Shown here in pieces: positions 8,816 to 17,276 of a DNA stretch of 42,026 nt. Both the position numbers and the translations under genes were made by a program. The stretch lies in the NCBI GenBank assembly GCA_947167135.1, contig CAMVGV010000021.1, positions 1 to 42,026 of the forward strand, read 5' to 3'. Each line of letters begins with the position of its first letter. Within the stretch, counting starts at the first letter, position 1. The notes under the pieces are model-generated. The model did no database searches and was not told where the DNA came from. It saw only the letters and a program-made list of their open reading frames with translations. Source of the stretch: an uncultured Lachnospiraceae bacterium (GTDB lineage Bacteria; Bacillota; Clostridia; Lachnospirales; Lachnospiraceae).

Positions 8816-9346
8816 ATGAAGGACAGAAAAAATGAGCTGTTAAAGGAGCTGGAAGCAGGATTAAAAGAGGACAGTGGTATAGGGGAAATATCAATGTTTA
8901 CGGCTGAGGAGCTGGAGACCCCCATGGGCATTCTCCGCTCTGAGATCACCGGATTCGGACCGGGCCTTATAAGTGTTCTCGGGGAATTCTTTTTTCTTCC
9001 CATAGAGGATGATGATCATTTCTTTTTCTCAACCGTCATCACGCTGTCCGGCACTGTGCCGCCGGAGGCCGCGCCGGACGTGGCTTCTGCCATTGCAAGG
9101 CTGAATTATTATGTACCGGTTGGATGCTATGCCCTCGGAGATGATGATAAAAATCTCATCTTCCGCCTGACAGCCTTAATTAACATAAGCGATGACATAA
9201 AGAAACAGTCGGGAGAGATACGGAAAGCAGTCAATATCGCCCTCGGAGCCGGAGAAAAGTATTTCGGCTATCTCCTTATGGTCATCAATAATGAGATCAG
9301 TGTGGATGATATGATGAAAATGCTGGGCGGAGGAACGCTTCCTTAA
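8816..9346 (+). CDS. Small acidic YbjN/CesT-like protein (module A, possible chaperone)
   Basis: A 176-residue acidic protein with no signal peptide or membrane segment. I do not recognise a named family with certainty. The middle (HFFFSTVITLSG, then a helix PPEAAPDVASAIARLN, then two strands ending IFRLTAL and a long helix) has the strand-helix-strand plan of YbjN and type III class I chaperones. The protein at 17277-17885 has a similar order of elements, and both stand upstream of a giant protein, so a shared role as a dedicated partner is likely. The ATG at 8816 is the only start close to the beginning of the frame. It is the first gene of module A. Confidence 0.7.
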   Translation: MKDRKNELLKELEAGLKEDSGIGEISMFTAEELETPMGILRSEITGFGPGLISVLGEFFFLPIEDDDHFFFSTVITLSGTVPPEAAPDVASAIARLNYYVPVGCYALGDDDKNLIFRLTALINISDDIKKQSGEIRKAVNIALGAGEKYFGYLLMVINNEISVDDMMKMLGGGTLP

Positions 9347-9361
9347 AGGGAGGAGCAGGAA

Positions 9362-10192
9362 TTGAAGATAAGAAGGATCACAAACCAGAATTTAAAATAT
9401 TTCCGTCCGCTTTTAACCGGAGGCAGGCTTAAGGGCAGGCATAATGTGATCCGTCTCGGCCTGCTTACCGATGATGATGTGGTAGCGGGTGCGATACAGG
9501 CAAGAATATATGAAAAAACAGCTGATATTAAAAGTCTGTATATTTATCCTCAATACAGAAAACAAGGGGGCGGAAGCGCTCTGTTAAAGGTGATTTCGGG
9601 TTTAGTCAAAGCCCGGGGATTTGAGGCTCTGACAGGAGAATTTCTTGATGATCCTGCCGCCGTCAGCTTCGCAAGATCCCTGGGCTTTGAGCTTTTTCCG
9701 GGGAGGAATCAGTATTACTTCAGCCTGAAGGAGTATTACAGGTCGCCTCTCTATAAGAAGTTCGTGGAGGGAAGGGAGAAAAGCAGGATGAAAACCGTCT
9801 CCTCCTTAAGCAGCAGGGAGCAGGCCATTTTCCGGAGCTTTATTAAATACGGAGACTATGATCCCGAATGGAGTACTGCCCATATCGAAAAGGGAAGGGT
9901 TTTAAGCTGCATGATGGTAAAGCCGGAGGGAAACTGTATCTCCGTGCCTTTTTTATATTCCGTAAGCAGTGACAGGATGGAATTTCTGAATCATATACGC
10001 TCTCTTTCCCAAAAGGTGTCGGGGAGAGTGAGTAACAGGGACGTGATCGTCAGGATGACCTTTCAGCAGGATAAGTATGAGCAGAGCTTTAAAAGGCTCA
10101 TAGGCGGAAAAGAGCATATGCATAAGGACGGGCAGTATATGACGGCTGTTAAGCTTCTGCAGGAAAGAGGTTCGGATGTCAGACGCAGGTAA
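9362..10192 (+). CDS. GNAT-family N-acetyltransferase with extra C-terminal domain
   Basis: A 276-residue protein. The N-terminal half (about 1-125) is a GNAT fold: the acetyl-CoA-binding motif A is LYIYPQYRKQGGGSALL, near residues 56-72, followed by the motif B-like helix AAVSFARSLGFELF. Residues 130-276 form a second domain I do not recognise. The start is TTG at 9362, preceded by GGGAGGAG, 15 nt after the preceding gene. Its end overlaps the giant gene by 17 nt, so translation is coupled. Context suggests it modifies one of its module partners, but the substrate is unknown. Module B lacks a counterpart. Confidence 0.8.
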   Translation: MKIRRITNQNLKYFRPLLTGGRLKGRHNVIRLGLLTDDDVVAGAIQARIYEKTADIKSLYIYPQYRKQGGGSALLKVISGLVKARGFEALTGEFLDDPAAVSFARSLGFELFPGRNQYYFSLKEYYRSPLYKKFVEGREKSRMKTVSSLSSREQAIFRSFIKYGDYDPEWSTAHIEKGRVLSCMMVKPEGNCISVPFLYSVSSDRMEFLNHIRSLSQKVSGRVSNRDVIVRMTFQQDKYEQSFKRLIGGKEHMHKDGQYMTAVKLLQERGSDVRRR

Positions 10193-13100
10193 AGAAAAGC
10201 TATTACGGCAGGTCAATGTAAGAACCCAGGAAACGCTGCAGCTGTCACAGAGTACACAGGCAGATCAGTTTCAGGATCTGGAAACTCTTTTACAGGCACA
10301 GGAGTTTCAGGGTCAGATAACGTCTCCGCTTTTATGGCACAGTGTCAATGCCTTGCCGGTGGCTAAGCCGCAAGCGCAGGTGCAGGTCAGTGATGTGACA
10401 AATGCCTATAGAGACGTTAAGTTAACGCTTTCATCAAATTCCCATAAGGCAGAAGAGAGGCGGGCGGAGGCACAGGCTAAACGGAATGAACAGTCTGACC
10501 TGATCGGCCGGCATAATGCTTATGAAGCACAGGCTGCTCAAGTAAAACAACAGGAAAAGGTGCATGAACAGACACGGCTTGGAGAGATCAGGACAGAGTT
10601 GAGTCAAAAGCCCGGTCAGGATCAGACCACGCTGGACAGAGATGCAAAGGCACAGCTGGAATCAGAGCTTGAAGAAAAAAAGCTTATCAGGCAGAAAAAT
10701 GTTTTTTCTGTATTCATAACTGATTATAAGGATCTGGAAAAACTACTGGAACACAAAAAGGGTGAGTCATATTTTGTTCTGCTGAGAAGAAATTATGGCA
10801 AACTGAAAGGCATTTCAAAAAACCTTCCTGACTATTATAAGGAGATAAAGAGGCGTTTATCACTTTCATCTCTTGATGAAGGGGAAAAGGATTCTCTTCA
10901 AAAAGCTCTCTCCCATGCCATGGCTCTCGGGGATATCTGTGCCCATTTTAACATCATTGAAAATCTGATGATGAATAAGTATTATTCTCTGGTCCCGGAG
11001 AAGGAGATGCTTTCACTTTCAGCAGAGGAGCTGGATAAACGGTTAAAGGAGCAGTATGCTGCCAATCCTCCCGCTAATCAGGAGCTTATCGACTTTTATC
11101 TGAATCTACGGAGGCTTAAGAATATAGGCTTTGTGGACGGGGAGACTGTTACGGAAAGGCAGGAAAGATACTATTCCGACATAAAGCAGAGCGACGAATT
11201 ACAGCAGCAGCAGGGCCAGCAGCAGGGCCAGCAGCAGGGAGCACAGGCACAGCCGCAGGTTAAGCTGAGCTCAAAGGAAATGAAAGCCCTGGAAAAAAGG
11301 GTAAATAGTATTGCCGATTCCTTTGAAAAGCTTGAGAAGCTTACGGGGTCAAAGGGCGCACTTGTTGATAAATCAGCGTACTATCAGCAGTTTTTCAGAA
11401 CCTTTGGAAAAGATATAAGTGATTTTGATGCTAATTACAGCGGAGACAGGACGAAGCTTTCCAAAGTATTATTCCGGATGATCGTTGAAAGCAGGAACTG
11501 GGCCTTTGAGGAGACACAGCAGGGTCAGGCACAGCAGCCTCAGCCCATTGCTCTTGATCCGGTACAGAAAAGCATCAGAGACGACATTAGCGGCCCGCAG
11601 CCTCAGCAGCAGGGAGCACAGGCACAGCCTCAGCAGCAGGGACTGGCGCAGGGGATCAACGAAAAGACCCTTGAATTCTCCCAGTCCACTTTAGGTATAG
11701 AGCTTCTCCCAGAGCAGACGGAGGGCGCAAGGAGCATAGAGAAATATCTTCTAAGCTATGCATTGTATGAAGCAAAGGGACACGAAGCCTTTGTATTTAA
11801 TTTGCTTAAGGTAAGTCCGGAGCAGCGTATGCTGGTATTTTACCTTATAGAGAGGGGGATGGAGGGAAGCGCCGGAAAAGCCGACTATGTTGCCGCCCTC
11901 CATAATTATACGCCAAACAGGGAGAGATTCACGAAAGCAACGGGAAAAGGTGGCTTCTGGGGTAAGCTTTCCTTGGCACTCCGTGCTTCCATGTCGATCT
12001 ATGAAGACATTAAGCAGTACGGACAGGCTGCAGAAGAAGTAGAGCAGAGTGACCAGGCTATTAAGAGGGATAATGATCCTGCAAATGCTGCCCAGGTTCA
12101 GGATCAGGACAGGGCAGACCACATAGTGGCAGCCATTTCCGCCAGAGGGAAATTATTATTGGCCATGTACAGGAGTGCAGGGCTTTCGGACAAAATGCCG
12201 CCGGATATGGCGTCTGACCCCGTTACAAGGCAAAAGCTGTTTGACGAATACGGTAAGATCATCTCTCTTGTAGGTGATCTTGACAGGCTCTTAAAAAGCC
12301 GGCAGGGTCAGGCAGCTCCGCAGGGTCAGGCACAGCAGGGACAGGCAGCCCCCCAGGCGCCGCTGCAGGTGAATGCGACTGACTACAGTATGGCTCAAAG
12401 GCAGGGAGGTCCCATAGAGGGTAAAAAGGAGGGGGTTATCAAGAGGGCAATCGAGAAAGCCGGTATGGTCAGGAAACCCGGTGATATCGTTACTAAGGTT
12501 GGAGACGGAATTACAAAGGCTTTCGGGCTGGGAGGCGGTGCAGCTGCATATGTGACCGGAGGAGCCGCTTATCTTTCATCTGCAGCAGGAGTCTTTGCCG
12601 CAGGTGGTCTTGTGGGATTTATTGCTGTGCTTACGAAGATCCTTTCCGCAATTAATGATAGAGAGAAGATCACCGCCGCAGATAAGGCTATGAAGGGAAT
12701 TGAAATATCGGGTGATATTTTTGGCTTGGGTGCAGCAGGTACAAAAACTGCCGGAGGGATAATTGCTGCAATGCATACAGGCATTACCGGCAGCACCGGA
12801 AGCTGGCTCGGTTCAGAATTCTTCAGTACTGCGGGTACGACGGCACAGCTTTCACTCTCTGCCGGAGCACTCGGAGTAGCAGCCGGAGTGATGAAATTTG
12901 CCTCATCCACAGGACAGCTGGTAAGGGAGGAAAAGGCCAAAAAGGAGCTTGAGGCAGCCGAAGCGGCGCAGAAGGCGCAGCAACTGGCGCAGCAGCAGGG
13001 ACAGGCTGCACAACCGGCACAGCAGCAGGATGATACGCTTACAAGATTTTTGAGCCATCAGAAAAGAGATATCGAAAGAAAGAAAAATAGCGCCGGTGCC

Positions 13101-13655
13101 GGTATGGGAACCGGTTTTGCGCTTACTTTGGCAGGAGTATTTGCAATGACGGGAGCACTTGCCCCTCTCGGAGCCATAATCGGGATCCCTGCGGTGGTAT
13201 TTGATCTGGTCTTTAGATATGCTATTGACAAATCTAAGAGAGATGAAAACAGGACTCGGGCTGTGGATGAATTTCTTAAGCTCGATCAAATGCTGGCACA
13301 TACGAGGGCTATCCCGGCAACGGCACAGAGAATAAGCCAAATGGATGATGAAGTGCTCCGGGAAAGCGTCAGGCAGGAAGCGATGGCATCCATGGGCTTT
13401 GCTTCCGTGGAGGATTGCTTCCGCGAAATATGCTTCCGCTTTGCGGATGTGCTTCACAGGAATGTATTCAGTAACCAGGGTCAGGGTCAGGGACAGGGTC
13501 AGGGACAGGCGCAGGGACAGGCTCAGGGTCAGGGACAGGCGCAGGGTCAGGATCAGGCCATGTATGAAAACGCCCTGCGATCATTGAATCTCAAGGTTGA
13601 CATTGCTAAAGGGATCCCCTCGGTTGAGGCCATAGTGGAAAGGATGATGTCCTGA
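10176..13655 (+). CDS. Giant Q/G-linker protein with hydrophobic C-terminal third (module A)
   Basis: A 1159-residue protein with no recognised domain and no signal peptide. It begins MSDAG. Helical, coiled-coil-prone blocks are separated by Gln/Gly/Ala/Pro linkers at about residues 343-363, 447-458, 474-494, 709-731, 928-952 and 1100-1129. Gly/Ala-rich hydrophobic stretches lie at about 783-827, 844-872, 883-915 and 972-1018, then a helical tail ends the protein. The start ATG follows AGGAAAGAGG and lies inside the GNAT gene. The segment RFLSHQKRD...FRYAIDK aligns with the equivalent part of the giant at 17897. A secreted effector or pore/translocator-like protein is a possible reading; an intracellular scaffold is another. 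Confidence 0.8.
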   Translation: MSDAGKEKLLRQVNVRTQETLQLSQSTQADQFQDLETLLQAQEFQGQITSPLLWHSVNALPVAKPQAQVQVSDVTNAYRDVKLTLSSNSHKAEERRAEAQAKRNEQSDLIGRHNAYEAQAAQVKQQEKVHEQTRLGEIRTELSQKPGQDQTTLDRDAKAQLESELEEKKLIRQKNVFSVFITDYKDLEKLLEHKKGESYFVLLRRNYGKLKGISKNLPDYYKEIKRRLSLSSLDEGEKDSLQKALSHAMALGDICAHFNIIENLMMNKYYSLVPEKEMLSLSAEELDKRLKEQYAANPPANQELIDFYLNLRRLKNIGFVDGETVTERQERYYSDIKQSDELQQQQGQQQGQQQGAQAQPQVKLSSKEMKALEKRVNSIADSFEKLEKLTGSKGALVDKSAYYQQFFRTFGKDISDFDANYSGDRTKLSKVLFRMIVESRNWAFEETQQGQAQQPQPIALDPVQKSIRDDISGPQPQQQGAQAQPQQQGLAQGINEKTLEFSQSTLGIELLPEQTEGARSIEKYLLSYALYEAKGHEAFVFNLLKVSPEQRMLVFYLIERGMEGSAGKADYVAALHNYTPNRERFTKATGKGGFWGKLSLALRASMSIYEDIKQYGQAAEEVEQSDQAIKRDNDPANAAQVQDQDRADHIVAAISARGKLLLAMYRSAGLSDKMPPDMASDPVTRQKLFDEYGKIISLVGDLDRLLKSRQGQAAPQGQAQQGQAAPQAPLQVNATDYSMAQRQGGPIEGKKEGVIKRAIEKAGMVRKPGDIVTKVGDGITKAFGLGGGAAAYVTGGAAYLSSAAGVFAAGGLVGFIAVLTKILSAINDREKITAADKAMKGIEISGDIFGLGAAGTKTAGGIIAAMHTGITGSTGSWLGSEFFSTAGTTAQLSLSAGALGVAAGVMKFASSTGQLVREEKAKKELEAAEAAQKAQQLAQQQGQAAQPAQQQDDTLTRFLSHQKRDIERKKNSAGAGMGTGFALTLAGVFAMTGALAPLGAIIGIPAVVFDLVFRYAIDKSKRDENRTRAVDEFLKLDQMLAHTRAIPATAQRISQMDDEVLRESVRQEAMASMGFASVEDCFREICFRFADVLHRNVFSNQGQGQGQGQGQAQGQAQGQGQAQGQDQAMYENALRSLNLKVDIAKGIPSVEAIVERMMS
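13474..13557 (+). repeat. In-frame CAGGGN hexanucleotide repeat tract
   Basis: About 14 degenerate 6-bp units (CAGGGT, CAGGGA, CAGGCG, CAGGCT) encode an alternating Gln-Gly/Gln-Ala linker near the C terminus of the 1159-aa protein. Because the unit is six bases, slippage would change linker length without breaking the frame. Confidence 0.9.
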
Positions 13656-13678
13656 TCTCTGCTGTTTTGGTAAAGACT

Positions 13679-15442
13679 TTATGCTTCCGTCAATGTCAGG
13701 CCCTCAAGCCCCGGAGCAATGGCCATTGAGAAATTTGTGTAGTATACGCAGAAGCCGGGTTTTGAGCCGGCGGGCTTCTTCACTTCTTTTTTCAGGACAT
13801 AGTCGATCTCAACCTTCGACTGGTCTCTCCCCTTACTGTAATAGGCAGCCAGAGCGCCTGCCTCATTAAAAGCACGGTCCGGCACCGCATCCGGCCCGTC
13901 CTTCTTAACCTTCAGTATCACATGGGACCCCGGAAATTTCTTTGAGTGGAACCACCAGTCATTTCCGTTTGCGAGCTTAAATGTCAGATAATCATTCTGG
14001 AAATTATTTTTTCCCACATAGAGGTCGTAACCGTCACTTGAGACATAATGCAGAGGCTTGCCGCTTTCTGTTTTTTTCTTACCCTTACCGAGTCCTTTCC
14101 ACTTTATGTATCCCGCATCCATAAGCTCACGCCTTACTTCCCCGATATCCGCTTCATTTTCGATGGTATCAAGGGAAGCATGCACAGATAGAAGGTGTTC
14201 GAGATCCGCCTTTGTCTCCTTAAGCTGCTCCGTCACGGCTTCCTCCGTGCGCTTCAGCTTCTGATAGCGTTCAAAGTACTTTTGGGCATTTTCCAGCGCT
14301 GTTTTCTGTGGATCAAGGGGAATTAAGATCTCTTCATTACTGTAGTAATTTAAGCAGGTCAGGGACTTATCCCCGGGAGATGCGGTATATCCGTAGGTAT
14401 TTAGTAGCTCCCCATAGATCCTGTATTTTTCCTTTTTTTCGGTGCTTTTAAGCTGCTTAAGCTGTATATCGTACTTCTTTGAATCCCTCTCTATTATTGT
14501 GGAAACTATTTTCCGGAGATCTGCGGAGCGCTGCTTGATCCTCTCAGCCCTGTTCTTTTCCGCATAAAAGCGTTCCAGAACCTCCGAAACGGAGTCAAAT
14601 CCCCTTATTTCAAGATCCCGGTACTGTAGAAGATGAACCGCGGCAAAATCCACCGGAGCGCCCTTTTTGTCATAAATGATCTCCGGGGAAAAACTGCCGT
14701 TATTTATTGCTTTGATCAATTCGGAAAAAGCGTCATACAGCCTTTCCAGAGCGTCATCCCCTATGGCTGCCACCGATGAATTCCCGTCTATCCCTGCCCT
14801 GAAGCAGAGGTCGCTTGCTTCTACAGGAGAAATACCGGTGAAATTATTATATACAGCCTTTATCACATTATCCGGAGTGCTCTTAATGGTTGACATAAAA
14901 TCAGAACGTTCCACAGAACTCAAAGGGTCTGTCTTATTCTGTGTTTCCGGGATAAAATACGCTTTTCCCGGCAGTACCTCACGTACGGAGCTCACTGAAG
15001 CGCTGATATGCTTTATACTGTCTATCACAGTGTCACTGCCGTCAACAAAGATGATATTGCTGTATTTTCCCATAAGCTCGATAACAAGGTACTTTTCTGT
15101 CATATCCCCCATTTCATCCATATGCTCTATGCCTATCCTTATCACACGCTCGAGACCGGGCTGCGTAACACTCGTTATCCTCCCGTTCTGGGCGTGTTTA
15201 CGGAGCAGCATACAGAAATTCGGGGCAGTGGCAGGGCTTTGCTTGTTTTTTTCCGTAAAATACACGAAAGGAAGAGACGCAGAGACTGAAATAAAAAGTC
15301 TCCGCGTCCCTCCGTCATTTGTTTTTACCGTTATCAGTATTTCGTCATTTTCCGGCTGGGCGATCTTGTAAATACGTCCGTCCAGGACTTCCCTTTTTAT
15401 CTCATGGGTGATCGCCGCAACCGTAATTCCGTCTAATGCCAT
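13679..15442 (-). CDS. rqcH: NFACT-family ribosome rescue factor RqcH
   Basis: A 587-residue NFACT protein. The N-terminal NFACT-N domain begins MALDGITVAAITHEIKRE and contains the conserved E98-R99 pair (GLERVI), at the position where characterised RqcH has an acidic-Arg pair. A coiled-coil region follows at about 290-420. The C-terminal NFACT-R domain holds YVGKNNFQNDYLTFK and DWWFHSKKFPGSHV. RqcH binds obstructed 50S subunits and recruits tRNA-Ala to add poly-Ala degradation tails; it was earlier named fibronectin-binding protein FbpA. AAAGG lies 8 nt before its ATG. It converges on the giant gene with only 23 nt between stops, and no clear terminator is visible there. Confidence 0.93.
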   Translation of the reverse strand: MALDGITVAAITHEIKREVLDGRIYKIAQPENDEILITVKTNDGGTRRLFISVSASLPFVYFTEKNKQSPATAPNFCMLLRKHAQNGRITSVTQPGLERVIRIGIEHMDEMGDMTEKYLVIELMGKYSNIIFVDGSDTVIDSIKHISASVSSVREVLPGKAYFIPETQNKTDPLSSVERSDFMSTIKSTPDNVIKAVYNNFTGISPVEASDLCFRAGIDGNSSVAAIGDDALERLYDAFSELIKAINNGSFSPEIIYDKKGAPVDFAAVHLLQYRDLEIRGFDSVSEVLERFYAEKNRAERIKQRSADLRKIVSTIIERDSKKYDIQLKQLKSTEKKEKYRIYGELLNTYGYTASPGDKSLTCLNYYSNEEILIPLDPQKTALENAQKYFERYQKLKRTEEAVTEQLKETKADLEHLLSVHASLDTIENEADIGEVRRELMDAGYIKWKGLGKGKKKTESGKPLHYVSSDGYDLYVGKNNFQNDYLTFKLANGNDWWFHSKKFPGSHVILKVKKDGPDAVPDRAFNEAGALAAYYSKGRDQSKVEIDYVLKKEVKKPAGSKPGFCVYYTNFSMAIAPGLEGLTLTEA

Positions 15443-15495
15443 ATTATGCCTTTATATCTTCATAGACCCTGAGCAGGAAGCATTTACAGCACTTG

Positions 15496-15678
15496 CAAGT
15501 TGGGTAAAGATACTATTTCGAAGCAATCAGCCAAAAGTTCTTAGTGAAAGCCTCTTCGATTAGCCCGATTCGAGGACTGTTTGAGCGAAGCGAGTTCCGC
15601 AGAATCGGGCTGTATATGAGAAGATGCTTGAGCTTAGAACTTTTGAGCGCGGAGAAATAGTATCTTATACCCAACTTG
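15496..15678. repeat. Long imperfect inverted repeat between pfp and rqcH
   Basis: The outer arms are 15496-15519 (CAAGTTGGGTAAAGATAC...) and 15654-15678 (...GTATCTTATACCCAACTTG), nearly perfect complements. A second pair is AAAAGTTCTTA at 15533-15543 with TTAGAACTTTT, and a third is AGCCCGATT (15562-15570) with AATCGGGCT (15603-15611). The tip contains TTTGAGCGAAGCGAGTTCCG. The nested pairing can fold as one arm of about 183 nt. It fits a MITE-like element or a structured RNA; being 34 nt past the pfp stop it could also end pfp transcripts. Confidence 0.85.
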
Positions 15679-15711
15679 CCATGTGTATGGATGTATCTCA
15701 CTCAGTTTTTT

Positions 15712-16971
15712 CTACAGCAGCTCCTGATAGCCCGGAACATAGAGGTGGCGGGGTATTCCGTCAACCATAACCGGAGCGACATCTCCCTGGATAAGAGGTC
15801 TTACGTAGGTGATGAACTCGCTTGTGACATAGGTTCCGTCCTTGGTGATCCATTCCCTCGGAACAAGCCTCTCGTCATTGGCGATCTTATGAACGTCCTT
15901 AACCTCGGTTCCTGCCTGGTAAGGATCGTCGGAAAGCCTCTCGATGACAACCATCTTTCCACTGTCTCCCTCGTCAGCTGCCTTCATTGCGGCACCGCCG
16001 ACTTCGTATGCTTCAAGGATATCAACCCTTGATGAGCAGTGGCTTGCGGCTCTCTGCAGGGTTGAAAGTTCGATAGCCCTTGTCTTGCAGCCGATCTCGT
16101 TTGAGAGAACCTCGCAGAGGTATCTTGCCGTACCTGTAAGCTGCTTATGTCCGAATGCATCAACATAGTCTGTGGCATTGCCCATCTCGCTGATATATGT
16201 TCCGTCTTTGGTGTGTATTCCCTCTGAAACCGCGATAACCACGGATGACTTTTTCTTTAAGAGTTCCTTACACTTCTTCACAAAGGCCTTTACATCAAAG
16301 TCAAGCTCGGGAAGGTAGATGGCATCGGGACCGTCACAGTCCTCTCCCTTTGAAAGGGCTGCAGCTCCGGTAAGCCAGCCTGCATTACGTCCCATTATCT
16401 CAACGATTATGATCTGTCCGTTTGAAGTCTCAAGACTCCAGCCGTCCCTTATGATCTCCTTAACCGATGTGCCGATATACTTAGCAGCTGAACCGTATCC
16501 GGGAGTATGGTCGGTAAGAGCGAGGTCATTATCGATGGTCTTCGGGCAGCCAACAAAGCGGATCTCGGAGCCGATGACTATCGCATAATCGGAAAGCTTC
16601 TTTATCGTGTCCATGGAGTCATTTCCGCCAATATAGATAAAGCAGTCGATCTCAAGGTCATCAAGGATCTTGAAGATCTTGTCGTAAACATCCCTGTCCT
16701 CATTTATGCCGGGGAGCTTGTAACGGCAGGAGCCGAGATAGGCACTGGGGGTGCGCTTTAAGAGCTCTGCGTCAAGACCGGTTCTGATATGATCGGAAAG
16801 GTCGATATAGCGTCCCTCAAGAAGCCCTTGCACTCCGTGGAGCATTCCGTATACCTTGCTGTATCCCCTGTCCTTCGCAGTTCTGAAAACACCTGCAAGG
16901 GATGAATTGATGGCTGCGGTCGGTCCGCCCGACTGGCCTACGATAACGTTTCTCTTTTTCTGTTTTGTCAT
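15712..16971 (-). CDS. pfp: 6-phosphofructokinase, pyrophosphate-dependent type
   Basis: A 419-residue phosphofructokinase. It phosphorylates fructose 6-phosphate to the 1,6-bisphosphate in glycolysis. Two positions separate ATP from PPi enzymes. ATP enzymes have GGDGS and PGTIDND; here they read GGNDS (residues 115-119) and PKTIDND (K144), the pattern of PPi-using enzymes, so pyrophosphate is the predicted donor. The MGRNAGWL segment binds the sugar phosphate. The start has a good AAAGGAG site. It is divergent from module B and has its own promoter; rqcH lies downstream on the same strand. Confidence 0.9.
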   Translation of the reverse strand: MTKQKKRNVIVGQSGGPTAAINSSLAGVFRTAKDRGYSKVYGMLHGVQGLLEGRYIDLSDHIRTGLDAELLKRTPSAYLGSCRYKLPGINEDRDVYDKIFKILDDLEIDCFIYIGGNDSMDTIKKLSDYAIVIGSEIRFVGCPKTIDNDLALTDHTPGYGSAAKYIGTSVKEIIRDGWSLETSNGQIIIVEIMGRNAGWLTGAAALSKGEDCDGPDAIYLPELDFDVKAFVKKCKELLKKKSSVVIAVSEGIHTKDGTYISEMGNATDYVDAFGHKQLTGTARYLCEVLSNEIGCKTRAIELSTLQRAASHCSSRVDILEAYEVGGAAMKAADEGDSGKMVVIERLSDDPYQAGTEVKDVHKIANDERLVPREWITKDGTYVTSEFITYVRPLIQGDVAPVMVDGIPRHLYVPGYQELL

Positions 16972-17090
16972 GTTATTTCTGCTCCTTTGTTTTATTTACG
17001 AACGTTCCTTACGTTCCTTCTCCGCTCTAAGATCCTTATGCATATCAGATTTATGAAAGGTTCCCAGACGGTCAGAATCCAACGGAAAAT

Positions 17091-17119
17091 AGTATATCAA
17101 AAAAAATACATACGGTAAA
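17091..17119 (-). promoter_or_regulatory. Predicted sigma-A promoter for pfp
   Basis: On the minus strand, -35 TTTACC (17114-17119), a 17-nt spacer and -10 TATACT (17091-17096), with an extended -10 TG one base upstream. It predicts a pfp leader of roughly 113 nt. Confidence 0.6.
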
Positions 17120-17176
17120 TGGAAAAAACACAAGAGATGCGACTTTTTGCGCCCGGTCTTCTGCTCTCTTTTCCGA

Positions 17177-17205
17177 TTGAAAACAGCGGGGTATTCTGAT
17201 AGAAT
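17177..17205 (+). promoter_or_regulatory. Predicted sigma-A promoter for module B
   Basis: -35 TTGAAA (17177-17182), exactly 17 nt of spacer, -10 TAGAAT (17200-17205), with an extended -10 TGA immediately before it. Transcription should begin near 17212, about 65 nt before the small YbjN-like gene. It is one of the best promoter matches in the window. Confidence 0.75.
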
Positions 17206-17276
17206 CAAAATGGCTGTTTCGGCGGAATAATACGGCGTTTAAGGGGAGCTGCCGGACAGAAATTTAAGGACGGATC

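Larger units (their letters stand above)
16972..17276. other. Divergent intergenic region between pfp and module B
   Basis: These 305 bp contain no plausible gene. They hold two outward-facing sigma-A-like promoters (17091-17119 minus, 17177-17205 plus), the pfp leader of about 113 nt with a tandem 9-bp repeat ACGTTCCTT at 17002-17010 and 17011-17019, and an A-rich stretch near 17099-17106. The module B leader carries AAGGA at 17266-17270, 6 nt before the ATG. Confidence 0.75.

Noticed and set aside
12569-12940. Minus-strand frames opposite the hydrophobic region of the module A giant
   Set aside because: Mirror of a Gly/Ala-rich sequence; no start site and no context.
13474-13557. Possible CRISPR or minisatellite locus
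   Set aside because: The units are 6 bp, contiguous and in frame with the giant protein; there are no spacers. No CRISPR array is present in the window.
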